The translations under genes were made by a program, and so were the position numbers. A stretch of 64,000 bases of DNA from Enterococcus sp. RIT-PI-f. Its GTDB lineage: Bacteria > Bacillota > Bacilli > Lactobacillales > Enterococcaceae. The notes below the pieces were generated by a model. That model was not told the DNA's origin, ran no database searches, and saw nothing but the letters and a program-made list of their open reading frames with translations. Location: assembly GCF_001297065.1 (NCBI RefSeq), contig NZ_LHOX01000021.1:124001-188000 (forward strand), in the 5' to 3' direction. Positions 26,269 through 35,487 of this stretch are shown one piece after another (the first letter of the stretch is position 1; every line of letters starts with the position of its first letter).

Positions 26269-27610
26269 GCTTCCAGTCCAGTCCACAGAAAAAATAGCCC
26301 AGAGCCACGCTTTTTTTTCTGTCTTTGGCAAAGTGAGTGAAGTCGTCGGCTTATTGATCAAGGTAGAAGGATTGTCTGTGTTTATCGGCGAGATTTGTGT
26401 GGTGGAAATTCCCCATAGCACCAAATCGGCATTAGCTGAAGTGGTAGGGTTTGTCAAAAAAACAGTTTTATTGATGCCATTAGATCAACTTGAAGGTATT
26501 GGTCCAGGATGCTTGGTTCGGCCAACAGGCAAGTCATTGACCGTCAAAATCAATGACAATCTGTTAGGACACACGCTTGATGGCTTAGGTAGGCCATTGG
26601 ACATGCCATTAGATTTGGACAATGCCAAAGAATATCCGGTCAGTCAAGACTCCCCAAATCCTTTTCAACGGCGGCGCATCAAGGATATTATGCCAACTGG
26701 TGTCAGAGCGATCGATGGGTTGCTCACGGTTGGTCAGGGACAACGCATCGGTATTTTTGCAGGAAGTGGTGTGGGGAAAAGCACTTTGCTAGGTATGTTG
26801 GCAAGATATTGCGATGCAGATGTGATCGTGATTGGATTGATTGGTGAGCGGGGACGGGAAGTCAAAGAGTTTATCGAAAATGACTTAGGCCCCGAGGGAT
26901 ATCAAAAGTCAGTGGTGGTTTGTGCCACCTCTGACATGCCACCACTTGTTCGGCTGAAAGGGGCCCATGTGGCAACAGCAATCGCTGAGTACTATCGGGA
27001 TCAAGGCAAGAAAGTTGTGTTGATGATGGATTCAGTCACGCGGTTTGCGATGGCACAGCGGGAGATCGGTTTGTCCACTGGAGAACCGCCAACTACCAGA
27101 GGGTACACCCCGTCAGTCTTTACTGCTCTGCCGAAATTGCTTGAACGCAGCGGGATGTCTGATAAAGGATCGATCACTGCATTCTATACTGTTTTGGTCG
27201 AAGGGGATGATATGAATGAGCCTATTGCAGATGCGGTGCGGGGGATTTTGGATGGCCATATTTTGTTATCCCGCAAAATCGCAAGCCAAAACCATTATCC
27301 AGCGATCGATGTCCAAAACAGTTTGAGTCGATTGATGAAATCGTTGGTCACTGAGGAACACTATGCCCGTGCAGGTGAACTGAAAGAAAATATGTCCGTT
27401 TATGCCGATGCCAAAGACTTGATCGATATAGGCGCATATCAGTCAGGGAGCAACGCATTAACGGATCAAGCCATCACTTTGCATCATCCCATCATGCATT
27501 TTCTACAACAGAAAGTAGCTGAGCGTGTCGCTTATCCAGATACGGTCTCAGCGTTGCTACACTTGTTTAGTGAGGAAGCGTTGATCGAGCGTCAACGATC
27601 ACTGAGGTAA
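26261..27610 (+). CDS. fliI: Flagellum-specific ATPase FliI
   Basis: 449 residues, F1-beta-like. Walker A AGSGVGKS (about 167-174), LIGERGREV, Walker B VVLMMDSVTRFA and the GEPPTTRGYTPSVF loop are all intact. It energises early steps of flagellar protein export with FliH and FliJ. Confidence 0.97.
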   Translation: MIELPVQSTEKIAQSHAFFSVFGKVSEVVGLLIKVEGLSVFIGEICVVEIPHSTKSALAEVVGFVKKTVLLMPLDQLEGIGPGCLVRPTGKSLTVKINDNLLGHTLDGLGRPLDMPLDLDNAKEYPVSQDSPNPFQRRRIKDIMPTGVRAIDGLLTVGQGQRIGIFAGSGVGKSTLLGMLARYCDADVIVIGLIGERGREVKEFIENDLGPEGYQKSVVVCATSDMPPLVRLKGAHVATAIAEYYRDQGKKVVLMMDSVTRFAMAQREIGLSTGEPPTTRGYTPSVFTALPKLLERSGMSDKGSITAFYTVLVEGDDMNEPIADAVRGILDGHILLSRKIASQNHYPAIDVQNSLSRLMKSLVTEEHYARAGELKENMSVYADAKDLIDIGAYQSGSNALTDQAITLHHPIMHFLQQKVAERVAYPDTVSALLHLFSEEALIERQRSLR

Positions 27611-27627
27611 TCAAAGGAGAATCATCT

Positions 27628-28047
27628 ATGCAAGCATTTCGTTTTTCATTAGAAAAAGTGTTAGACCATCGCAAAATGAGCGAAGAAGAAGCGATGCGGG
27701 CATATGGTCAATTACAACAAACCGTCCATGCGCAAGAAACGGCCTGCACGGCACTCCAGCAAGAAAAAGCCCAGTTGTTGGAAATCAGTGAACACACGAT
27801 TGGCCGCATGCAAGTCCAACAGCGTTATGTCATGGCGTTAAGCAATGCGATAGACGAAGCTGAAACCAAATTGTTTCACGTGAAGCAAGAGTTGGCAGCA
27901 TCTTTGGACCAAGTAATTGAAGCACAACAAGCGCGCAAAGTCGTAGAAAAATTACGAGAAAAAAAGTTTGCTGAATATAGCTACACGCGTCAGCAAGAGG
28001 AACAAAAACAACTCGATGAGTTTGCGAATCGTCCATTATTTTCATAA
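27628..28047 (+). CDS. fliJ: Flagellar export chaperone FliJ
   Basis: 139 residues, nearly all heptad-like alpha helix rich in Gln, Glu and Lys, opening FRFSLEKVLDHRKMSEEEA as in FliJ. It acts as the stalk between FliI and FlhA. AAAGGAG precedes the ATG. Identified by position, length and coiled-coil character. Confidence 0.88.
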   Translation: MQAFRFSLEKVLDHRKMSEEEAMRAYGQLQQTVHAQETACTALQQEKAQLLEISEHTIGRMQVQQRYVMALSNAIDEAETKLFHVKQELAASLDQVIEAQQARKVVEKLREKKFAEYSYTRQQEEQKQLDEFANRPLFS

Positions 28048-28080
28048 TGGACCAAAGAAACCATTGAAAGGGGGTGAAAA

Positions 28081-29646
28081 ATGAACCAGATCGGAAAAAC
28101 CTTTACAACGGCAAGTCTATCGAACCTTATGGCTGAAGCCTCTAGTGTCGGCGCTGATGTATTCCAGCAAATGCTTATACAGCTTGCTGGTCAGACAAAA
28201 GAAAAGGGAACGATTGCGGTTGTACCAACACAAGCGGCAAGTGACAATGCGCCCTTGTTGGAGGAAGAAGAAGCGATACTGATAAGTATGCAAGCAAGTA
28301 GTTCATCGCTGATGAGTGAAGCAGCAAATCTATCGAACGTTACCTGCGCTAATGTACCAACAGAAGCAACAAGCGATAGTGCGCCTTTGCTGAAGGAAGA
28401 CAAAACGTCCTTTGAAGCGATACCTGATAGTAGCATATCAACTATTACCCCAGGAACTGAAGAAGAAGTAGACGCAGTGCCAGCCGAGTCTGCTGATCAG
28501 CAAAAAGACCATACCCTTCAATCAAGAGAGTATGAGAACAGGCTAAAGATACAGGATACGACAGTGCCTATTCTGACTGCATTGCATATATCCGAGATTG
28601 AAGGGGGAATAGACAATGCGCTGGGGGACAACACGACCGATCAATCTGTTGTCAATCAAGGCACAGCACGTAGTGATTTACTGATACAACCAATAGTTGC
28701 AAGGGACCTTTTGAGCCAGCCAGTGGCCGCAGGACTGCAGCAGCCAATAGCGGAACAATCAGTTTTATCAACGAATAGTCAGCAGATGCCAATACAACAA
28801 ACAGATCCTACCCAAATGGCAGAGTCTCAGACTCCTGCATCGCGATTCGACACAGCTACTCACGTACAGGACAATGGCGCTTTAAGTAATGATTTTGCTG
28901 TTGCTACGTTGCCACGCGCGAATCAGCCAGCAGAGGATAGTGTACCTGAGGACAACATCCATACTTCACCAGGATCTAGACTGCAACAAGATGCAGCTTC
29001 TGTCACAGCACTTGGTGAATCAACGCAGGCAAATGCACCTTCAGCACCGGCAAAAGATGCAATGAAATCATTGTCTTTACCAGAAGCAGCACCCGATTCC
29101 AATGCAGAAACGCTGTTACCTCTCGGTAATCAACTGATGATTCCAAGTATGGATCAAGCCAAAGCAGACGGTTCAGGACCGCCGATAGATCGTATGCAAC
29201 CGACAGCCGTCGTTGCACCTTTCGAAAAAATCATGCAGCAACGCGCCAATCAATCTTCACCGCAAGAGCAAAAGATCACGCTGCAATTGATGCCCGAGAA
29301 ACTGGGTACTATGAAATTAACCTTTGCGCAGTATGCAGAAGGCAGCCGTTTGGAATTTGCATTTGAACAACCGCAAGCCAAAGAAGTCGTGTTGTCGATC
29401 AAACATGAATTGACACAAGTGTTGCTGAAACAAGGACAAGAAAGTTTTGTGGTAAAAGAAGCCGCACCTGTGATTGATCTTTCATCGCAACCACAATTGT
29501 CATTTGCTTCAAATGGCCACAGCAGTGACAGTCAACAACGATTTATGCAGCAACAGCAAGCAACAAAAAAAATGGACCAGTATATGATTGCAGAAGAAGA
29601 AACACCGCTAGAACAAACAATGCATGCAGTCAGTATTTTGGCGTAA
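28081..29646 (+). CDS. fliK: Flagellar hook-length control protein FliK
   Basis: 521 residues. The N-terminal three quarters is a low-complexity, Gln/Ser/Ala-rich ruler without conserved motifs, containing an internally repeated segment (TQAASDNAPLLEEE and TEATSDSAPLLKED). The C-terminal domain (about 385-470) has the conserved ITLQLMPEKLGTMKLTFA. FliK measures the hook and switches export specificity through FlhB. GGGGGTG precedes the ATG. Confidence 0.92.
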   Translation: MNQIGKTFTTASLSNLMAEASSVGADVFQQMLIQLAGQTKEKGTIAVVPTQAASDNAPLLEEEEAILISMQASSSSLMSEAANLSNVTCANVPTEATSDSAPLLKEDKTSFEAIPDSSISTITPGTEEEVDAVPAESADQQKDHTLQSREYENRLKIQDTTVPILTALHISEIEGGIDNALGDNTTDQSVVNQGTARSDLLIQPIVARDLLSQPVAAGLQQPIAEQSVLSTNSQQMPIQQTDPTQMAESQTPASRFDTATHVQDNGALSNDFAVATLPRANQPAEDSVPEDNIHTSPGSRLQQDAASVTALGESTQANAPSAPAKDAMKSLSLPEAAPDSNAETLLPLGNQLMIPSMDQAKADGSGPPIDRMQPTAVVAPFEKIMQQRANQSSPQEQKITLQLMPEKLGTMKLTFAQYAEGSRLEFAFEQPQAKEVVLSIKHELTQVLLKQGQESFVVKEAAPVIDLSSQPQLSFASNGHSSDSQQRFMQQQQATKKMDQYMIAEEETPLEQTMHAVSILA

Positions 29647-29660
29647 GCAAGGAGCAAACT

Positions 29661-30089
29661 ATGGCAAACGAAATCACCAGTGCTGCAGCAGGAATTGCGG
29701 ATACAACGGCATTGACGACCACCAAATCATCGGATATCTCGATGGACGATTTTTTGAAGATTTTGGCTGCTTCTATGAGTAACCCGTCAATCAGTGGTGG
29801 GGATTCATCCAGCAGTAGCGGTACCGATTATATTTCACAACTTGTTCAGTTCACAACCCTAGAACAACTCAATGAATTGAGTGAAACTTTGACGACTTCA
29901 GTGATGCTGCAACAACAACAGCAAGCATTTGGGTTGATCAATAAAGAAGTGACCCTCAATGATGGCACACAAACAATCACCGGAACGATCGATAAAGTGC
30001 GCTTTTCCAATGGGTATGCCACGATCGTTGTCGCAGGCAATGAATACAGCATGAGTGCGATTCAAGAGATTGGTGGGGAAACACAATGA
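29661..30089 (+). CDS. flgD: Hook-assembly scaffold FlgD
   Basis: 142 residues, close to the short Bacillus form. The N-terminal cap signature DDFLKILAASMSNPSISGG, with YISQLVQFTTLEQLNEL, is diagnostic; the C-terminal part holds a small beta domain. It caps the growing hook. Its stop overlaps the next ATG by 4 bases. Confidence 0.94.
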   Translation: MANEITSAAAGIADTTALTTTKSSDISMDDFLKILAASMSNPSISGGDSSSSSGTDYISQLVQFTTLEQLNELSETLTTSVMLQQQQQAFGLINKEVTLNDGTQTITGTIDKVRFSNGYATIVVAGNEYSMSAIQEIGGETQ

Positions 30090-30457
30090 GTACGTCCCCG
30101 GATTTTGCTGCGATTCAGACCACAAGTCACATTCAAGCAGAGTCAAAACAAACCGGATCAACAAAAAACCAGCAACATTTCGCAGCGCTGATCCAACAAA
30201 AGCAAACTGCGATCAATGTATCGAATCATGCACAGAAGCGTTTGACAGACCGGGAATTATCACTGCAAGAAGATGACTATCAGTCGATTGCTACGGCTTT
30301 GACTGAATTGGAAGAAAAAGGAAGCAAAGAATCATTATTGGTTTATAAAGATATGGGTCTGATCGCAGACGTGCACTCTCGCACGATTATCACAGCGATG
30401 GGCATGAATGAATTGCACACAGTGACCAATATCGACAGTGCGACATTTATCAAATAA
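30086..30457 (+). CDS. Flagellar operon protein, PF12611/TIGR02530 type
   Basis: 123 residues. The core ISxHAQxRL-like stretch (INVSNHAQKRLTDRELSL), EEKGSKESLLVY and the ending TNIDSATFIK match a family found only in flagellar operons, usually between flgD and flgE as here. Function not established. It overlaps flgD by ATGA, so it is translationally coupled to the hook cap gene. Confidence 0.82.
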   Translation: MSTSPDFAAIQTTSHIQAESKQTGSTKNQQHFAALIQQKQTAINVSNHAQKRLTDRELSLQEDDYQSIATALTELEEKGSKESLLVYKDMGLIADVHSRTIITAMGMNELHTVTNIDSATFIK

Positions 30458-30534
30458 CAGCTGGACTGAAAAGGGGCTGTCGTATTTTCTGACTGACTGA
30501 TGAAAATACACCAAACAAAAGGAGGAAAAATAAA

Positions 30535-31431
30535 ATGTTACGATCATTATACTCAGGTGTTAGTGGAATGAAAAACTTACAAACAAAAATGGATGTGGTG
30601 TCCAATAATATTGCCAATGTCAATACAGTCGGCTTTAAATCGAGTCGGGTACTGTTCCAAGATATGATGAGCCAAACAACCAGCAATGCAACGGCGCCAG
30701 GAAACGGGTTAGGCGGTATCAATGCGACGCAGATAGGTTTAGGGGTACAAACCGGATCGATCGATACCATCAATACGGTCGGCGCACCGCAATCAACTGG
30801 CCGCAGCATGGATTTCTATATCAGCGGACAAGGCTATTTCATGGTTCAAGGTCCCGGTGCCAATGGTGAAACATATTATACCCGTGATGGCGCTTTTGTT
30901 CGTGACAGCAATGGCACTTTGACCAATAGCGATGGCATGCAAGTGTTGGGCCGCAGTGTAAATGGCACAGCACCGGTGGTCTACGATGACAATTACAATG
31001 AAAATACAACGCTGAGTGCTGAAGGAGATGTTTCTCCATTAACGATTCCAAGTACATTAACAGTGAATGGTGAAACATTGAGTTACAATTCTATGGCTGT
31101 CGATGCCAATGGGTTGGTGACTGCCAAATATGGCAACCAAACCTTTGTCATGGGAAAAGTTGCTTTAGCTACCTTCAACAATCCTGAAGGGCTAGAAAAA
31201 GTTGGCGGCAATAACTATATCGAAACCAGCAATTCAGGTACCGCGATCGTTGCCGGTGCAGGCAACAATGGTGCGGGTACCTTGCAATCAGGATCGTTAG
31301 AGATGTCAAACGTGGATCTATCGACTGAATTTACTGAGATGATCATTGCCAGTCGAGCGTATCAAGCGAACTCTAGAAGTATTACGACCTCGGATGAAAT
31401 GCTGCAAGAATTATTGAACTTGAAACGATAA
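30535..31431 (+). CDS. flgE: Flagellar hook protein FlgE
   Basis: 298 residues, similar to the short Gram-positive hook subunit. N-terminal LYSGVSGMKNLQTKMDVVSNNIANVNTVGFK and C-terminal VDLSTEFTEMIIASRAYQANSRSITTSDEMLQELLNL-type ends frame a single outer domain. AAAGGAGG precedes the ATG after a 77-base gap without terminator. Confidence 0.96.
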   Translation: MLRSLYSGVSGMKNLQTKMDVVSNNIANVNTVGFKSSRVLFQDMMSQTTSNATAPGNGLGGINATQIGLGVQTGSIDTINTVGAPQSTGRSMDFYISGQGYFMVQGPGANGETYYTRDGAFVRDSNGTLTNSDGMQVLGRSVNGTAPVVYDDNYNENTTLSAEGDVSPLTIPSTLTVNGETLSYNSMAVDANGLVTAKYGNQTFVMGKVALATFNNPEGLEKVGGNNYIETSNSGTAIVAGAGNNGAGTLQSGSLEMSNVDLSTEFTEMIIASRAYQANSRSITTSDEMLQELLNLKR

Positions 31432-31458
31432 AAGCGATATTTTTTTAGAAAGAGGCGC

Positions 31459-31650
31459 ATGCAGATGATCTTAGTAACGGCGTTGAATGGGCGGGCATTT
31501 TATTTGAATCCGGTATTGATTTATCGGATCGAAGAAATGCCAGATACCTTGATCACATTGACCGATGGCAAAACGTTGGTCGTCACTGAATCTGCTGAAG
31601 AAGTTGCCCAGAAAGTGATCGACTATCATCAAGGGCTTCATCGGCATTAA
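31459..31650 (+). CDS. flbD: FlbD/SwrD family flagellar protein
   Basis: 63 residues. MILVTALNGRAFYLNP and the following IxxIEExPDTxITLxDG pattern define the family. The B. subtilis member SwrD raises motor power. Located between flgE and fliL exactly as in Bacillus. The ATG at 31465 is an alternative start two codons in. Confidence 0.9.
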   Translation: MQMILVTALNGRAFYLNPVLIYRIEEMPDTLITLTDGKTLVVTESAEEVAQKVIDYHQGLHRH

Positions 31651-31670
31651 ATCAGCAAAGGGTGGGATAG

Positions 31671-32165
31671 ATGGCAAAAGAAGCACAAAAGGACAAAGAG
31701 AAAAAAGGGTTGAATCTGGTGATCTTGATCCCGGTATTATTATTGATCGCCGTGGGTGGCAGTATCGGCGGAACGATCTTGACCAATCATTTTCTGACAG
31801 GTGAAAAAACAGCATCTGCAGAAACCGAAAAAGAAAGCAGCAAAATTTCTTCTGAAGAAGCGATCGTGGCGTTAGATGAGTTTCTGGTCAATCTGGTGAA
31901 AGAAAATGGCCAAGAACAGCAATATATGAAGGTCAACTTGTCGATTCTCGTTGCGGACGAAGATCAAAGCGCAGAAGCCACCAAGAATGTTGCGGTGATC
32001 CGCGACAGTGTGGTGAATTTACTGCGACAACAAAAAGCAAGCGATATTTTAAGTGCAGCAGATAGTGTACCGAATTTAAAAAAAGCGTTAAAAGAAGCAA
32101 TCAATAAAGAGTATGGATCTTCGATCGCCAAAGAAGTATATGTGACCGATTTAGTGATCCAATAG
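31671..32165 (+). CDS. fliL: Flagellar basal-body-associated protein FliL
   Basis: 164 residues: basic N-terminus, one membrane helix (about 15-42), then an extracellular domain opening LDEFLVNLVKENGQEQQYMKVNLSI and ending VKEVYVTDLVIQ-like. FliL encircles or supports the stator. AAGGGTGGG precedes the ATG. Confidence 0.94.
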   Translation: MAKEAQKDKEKKGLNLVILIPVLLLIAVGGSIGGTILTNHFLTGEKTASAETEKESSKISSEEAIVALDEFLVNLVKENGQEQQYMKVNLSILVADEDQSAEATKNVAVIRDSVVNLLRQQKASDILSAADSVPNLKKALKEAINKEYGSSIAKEVYVTDLVIQ

Positions 32166-32179
32166 GAAGAGGCATGTTG

Positions 32180-32545
32180 ATGGACACATTTTTTTCACTG
32201 GTCAAACTGATTGGGTTTTTGATCCTGATTTTGTATTTGATCAATCTCAGTCTAAAATATTTGAATCGTTATACCAGTCAGCAAAATGCCCAATTGCGTA
32301 TTTTGCAAAAAGTGGCCGTCAGCAAATCGTCTTCTATTGGTATCGTGCAAATCTTGGATCGCTGCTATGTGATGAGTTTTTCTGAACAGCAAAATCAAAT
32401 TCTGAAAGAATTGACGACGGAAGAAGCTGCACAATTATTGGCACAGCTGTCAGATCCAGCCACACCGCAAGCAGCCCTTGACTTCTCAGAATGGGTTGGC
32501 AAAGCCAAAAGTCAACTGGAAAAGAAACGGGGCAAACAGAAATGA
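32180..32545 (+). CDS. fliO: Flagellar biosynthesis protein FliO/FliZ
   Basis: Start placed at ATG 32180, 7 bases after AGGAAGAGG; an ATG two codons upstream is too close to that site. About 121 residues: one N-terminal membrane helix, then a small cytoplasmic domain with QKVAVSKSSSIGIVQILDRCYVMSFS. FliO helps assemble the FliP export-gate ring. It overlaps fliP by ATGA. Confidence 0.9.
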   Translation: MDTFFSLVKLIGFLILILYLINLSLKYLNRYTSQQNAQLRILQKVAVSKSSSIGIVQILDRCYVMSFSEQQNQILKELTTEEAAQLLAQLSDPATPQAALDFSEWVGKAKSQLEKKRGKQK

Positions 32546-33306
32546 GTATCAAAGGGCGTGACATCAAAGTAGTTAGTGGTCTGGTGTGTCTAGGTTTGAT
32601 GTTTCCGCGAGAGGCCTATGCTTTAGATACCAGTGAAGTCAGTACCACACTGAATAATTTACTGTCGAATGGTACCGGCTCAAATGATACCATCAATACC
32701 TTTGTGTTGCTGACATTGTTGTCCTTAGTGCCGGTTTTATTGATCATGATGACCTCGTTTACCCGGATCATTATGGTGCTTTCCTTCGTTCGGAGTTCTT
32801 TAGGTACGCAACAAAACCCGCCAAATCAAGTCTTGATCGGGCTAGCACTGTTTCTGACCTTTTTCATTATGAAGCCTGTTTACACAGATATTTATCAGCA
32901 GGCAATCGAGCCGTATGATCGGCAGGAAATCAGTCAAGCAGAGGTTTTTGATCGTTCGGAAAAACGGATCAAAGCTTTTATGATGGTCCAGACGCGGGAG
33001 AAAGATATTGCGCTTTTTGCAGAAGCTGACGGTCGGGAAGAAAAGTATGCGTCATCTGATGATGTCCCACTGACGGTGATGGTACCGGCGTTTATTATTA
33101 GTGAATTGCGTACGGCATTTAGTATTGGTTTTCTGATTTTTATTCCCTTTCTGATCATCGATCTGGTGGTATCCAGCATCTTGATGTCGATGGGGATGAT
33201 GATGTTGTCGCCGATCATGATTTCATTGCCTTTCAAAATTTTGCTGTTCGTGTTGGTGGATGGCTGGTATTTGATCGTAGAATCACTGATCAAGAGTTTT
33301 CAATAG
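32542..33306 (+). CDS. fliP: Flagellar export-gate protein FliP
   Basis: Start at ATG 32542, coupled to the fliO stop; an upstream in-frame ATG lies inside fliO. About 254 residues with a signal-peptide-like start and the family core TSFTRIIMVLSFVRSSLGTQQ, the loop with SEKRIKAF, and VPAFIISELRTAFSIGFLIF. It forms the core of the export gate with FliQ and FliR. Confidence 0.97.
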   Translation: MSIKGRDIKVVSGLVCLGLMFPREAYALDTSEVSTTLNNLLSNGTGSNDTINTFVLLTLLSLVPVLLIMMTSFTRIIMVLSFVRSSLGTQQNPPNQVLIGLALFLTFFIMKPVYTDIYQQAIEPYDRQEISQAEVFDRSEKRIKAFMMVQTREKDIALFAEADGREEKYASSDDVPLTVMVPAFIISELRTAFSIGFLIFIPFLIIDLVVSSILMSMGMMMLSPIMISLPFKILLFVLVDGWYLIVESLIKSFQ

Positions 33307-33330
33307 TTCAGTAAAAAGGAGCGGCGCAAC

Positions 33331-33594
33331 ATGACAGTAGAAATGGTACTTGATGTCTTACGGGAAGCCTTTATCCGCATTTTGGCGATTTCGGGTCCAG
33401 CCTTGCTAGTGGGGATGATCGTGGGTCTGGTCATTAGTATCTTCCAGGCAACCACTCAGATCCAAGAGCAGACATTGAGTTTTGTCCCGAAGCTGGTGGC
33501 GATTTTCATCACATTGATTTTGGCTGGCAGCTTTATGCTGAATGGACTGTTAAATTTTACCGAAATGATTTTTAAAATGATTGCTGCGTTATAG
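33331..33594 (+). CDS. fliQ: Flagellar export-gate protein FliQ
   Basis: 87 residues, two membrane helices, with PALLVGMIVGLVISIFQATTQIQEQTL-type core that is highly conserved. AAAAGGAG precedes the ATG. Confidence 0.97.
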   Translation: MTVEMVLDVLREAFIRILAISGPALLVGMIVGLVISIFQATTQIQEQTLSFVPKLVAIFITLILAGSFMLNGLLNFTEMIFKMIAAL

Positions 33595-33608
33595 AGGAGG
33601 CAGAACAT

Positions 33609-34358
33609 ATGGCAACGATCCAAGCAATGATCTTGATCTTTTGTCGGATCATGGCTTTTGTAGTCCTTTGTCCGATTTTTTCGCAGCAAAATTTCCCGTC
33701 ATTGGCAAAAATCGTGATTGGTACAGCACTCACGATCCTTTGCTTGCCAAGTACAGCCGCAATTACTGAACTGTCGTCCTTGCTTTTTGCTATTGTTGTG
33801 CTGAAAGAAGTCTTGTTCGGGATGGCGATGGGGTATTTGAGTCAACTCGTCTTTACAGGGGTTGAGATCGCGGGACAATTGATCGACTTTCAAGTCGGTT
33901 TTTCAATGGCACAAGCATATGATCCAACGATGCAGATGAGTTCCTCTCAATATGGCAAAACCTATTACTGGTTGACGATCGCTGTCTTCTTTGCCTTGAA
34001 TCTGCACCATCGATTACTTTCAGCCTTGTTGTTGTCCTTTCAAGTCGTTCCTTTAGGGACGATCGTGATCGAAGGAACAACTGTGGAAGGGGTCGTAAAA
34101 TTATTTGGTCAGATGATGGTGATGGCTTTAAATTTAGCAGCACCGATGATTGTCGCATTGCTTTTGGTTGATTTGGTCTTAGGTGTCATCTCTCGATCGA
34201 TTCCCCAAATCAACGTTTTGTTGATGAGTTTATCAATGAAGACAGCCATCAGCTTTGTGATTTTCTTGATGCTGTTGCCGAATGTCGTATCTTTTATGGG
34301 CAAGCAATTGCCGGACGCGGTGGGTTACGTACAGGAGTTTATCCATTCTTTCGAATAA
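33609..34358 (+). CDS. fliR: Flagellar export-gate protein FliR
   Basis: 249 residues, about six membrane segments, with FCRIMAFVVLCPIFS near the start and the GYLSQLVFTGVEIAGQLIDFQVGFSMA region. Part of the FliPQR gate. GAGGAGG precedes the ATG. It is separate from flhB (no fusion). Confidence 0.96.
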   Translation: MATIQAMILIFCRIMAFVVLCPIFSQQNFPSLAKIVIGTALTILCLPSTAAITELSSLLFAIVVLKEVLFGMAMGYLSQLVFTGVEIAGQLIDFQVGFSMAQAYDPTMQMSSSQYGKTYYWLTIAVFFALNLHHRLLSALLLSFQVVPLGTIVIEGTTVEGVVKLFGQMMVMALNLAAPMIVALLLVDLVLGVISRSIPQINVLLMSLSMKTAISFVIFLMLLPNVVSFMGKQLPDAVGYVQEFIHSFE

Positions 34359-34399
34359 GGGTGGATTGATGTAGGATTCAATGAAACTGAGGTGAGGAA

Positions 34400-35467
34400 A
34401 TGGCAGACAAGGATGGGAAAACAGAGCTACCCAGTGCCAAACGATTGAGGGATGCCCGTAAAAGAGGTGAGGTACCGAAAACCCAGGAGTTGACGGCGGC
34501 GGTGTCCTTGTTGGTTTTTTCTTTTTTGCTGCTGTCATTGTGGCAATTTTTTGCCGAAACTTTTTTACCCTACTTTTCCCGTAGTTTCTCACAATTAGCG
34601 AATTATCAAATCAGTTTTACTGAGTTGTCTAAAATTGGGATTCAGAGTATCTTGCTATTGCTGCTTTTATGCGCACCCGTCTTTCTAGTGGGGTATGGTA
34701 TCGCACTTGTGACCAATTATGCGCAAGTTGGTTTGCTGTTTTCAGGTAAGCCCTTGAAGCCAGATGTCAAAAAACTCAATCCATTGAATGGCATCAAACA
34801 GCAATTTAGTACCCGTTCCCTCGCGAATTTGGCAAAAACATTGGCGAAATTTGGTATTGTGGTTTATCTTTGCTGGCGGCAATTCGTTGCAGCGGTCCCA
34901 GTCTTATTGGGGCTGAGTGATATCGGTCTTCAAAAAACTATTTATTTTATGATTTTACGCACGAAAGCGTTGTTTTTCCAAATTTCCTTGTTTTTAGTTG
35001 TATTGGCTTTAGCAGATTATGCCTATCAAAGGTACAGTCATCGCAAAGGGTTGAAGATGACCAAACAAGAAGTCAAAGAAGAATTCAAACAAATGGAAGG
35101 CGATCCGCAAGTCAAAGCGCAACGGAAAGCCAAGTATCGCTCAATGACCCAAAATAGTATCGCCAGTGTCAAGGAAGCGACTGTCCTGATCACCAATCCG
35201 ACCCATTTTGCGATCGCTATTCGCTACGATGCGGAAAATGAAGCCGTGCCGCGGGTGTTGGCCAAAGGCACAGATGAATTGGCACAGCGGATGAAAGAAG
35301 AAGCGCGGAAAGCCAATATTCCTCAGATTGAAAATCGGACTGTGGCGCGCGCATTGTATAAACAAGTATCACCAGGAGATTTGATTCCAGTGGCATTGTA
35401 TGAAGCGATCGCTGAGATTATTGCGCTAGTTTATCAATTAGAAGAAGAACAACAAGGGAAGATATAA
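34400..35467 (+). CDS. flhB: Flagellar export switch protein FlhB
   Basis: 355 residues. The opening KTELPSAKRLRDARKRGEVPKTQEL is typical, with four membrane helices, and a cytoplasmic domain containing the self-cleaving N266-P267-T268-H269. FlhB changes substrate class from rod/hook to filament when FliK signals. GAGGTGAGG lies at the ATG. Confidence 0.97.
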   Translation: MADKDGKTELPSAKRLRDARKRGEVPKTQELTAAVSLLVFSFLLLSLWQFFAETFLPYFSRSFSQLANYQISFTELSKIGIQSILLLLLLCAPVFLVGYGIALVTNYAQVGLLFSGKPLKPDVKKLNPLNGIKQQFSTRSLANLAKTLAKFGIVVYLCWRQFVAAVPVLLGLSDIGLQKTIYFMILRTKALFFQISLFLVVLALADYAYQRYSHRKGLKMTKQEVKEEFKQMEGDPQVKAQRKAKYRSMTQNSIASVKEATVLITNPTHFAIAIRYDAENEAVPRVLAKGTDELAQRMKEEARKANIPQIENRTVARALYKQVSPGDLIPVALYEAIAEIIALVYQLEEEQQGKI

Positions 35468-35487
35468 AGTATACAGGAGGAAGTAAG

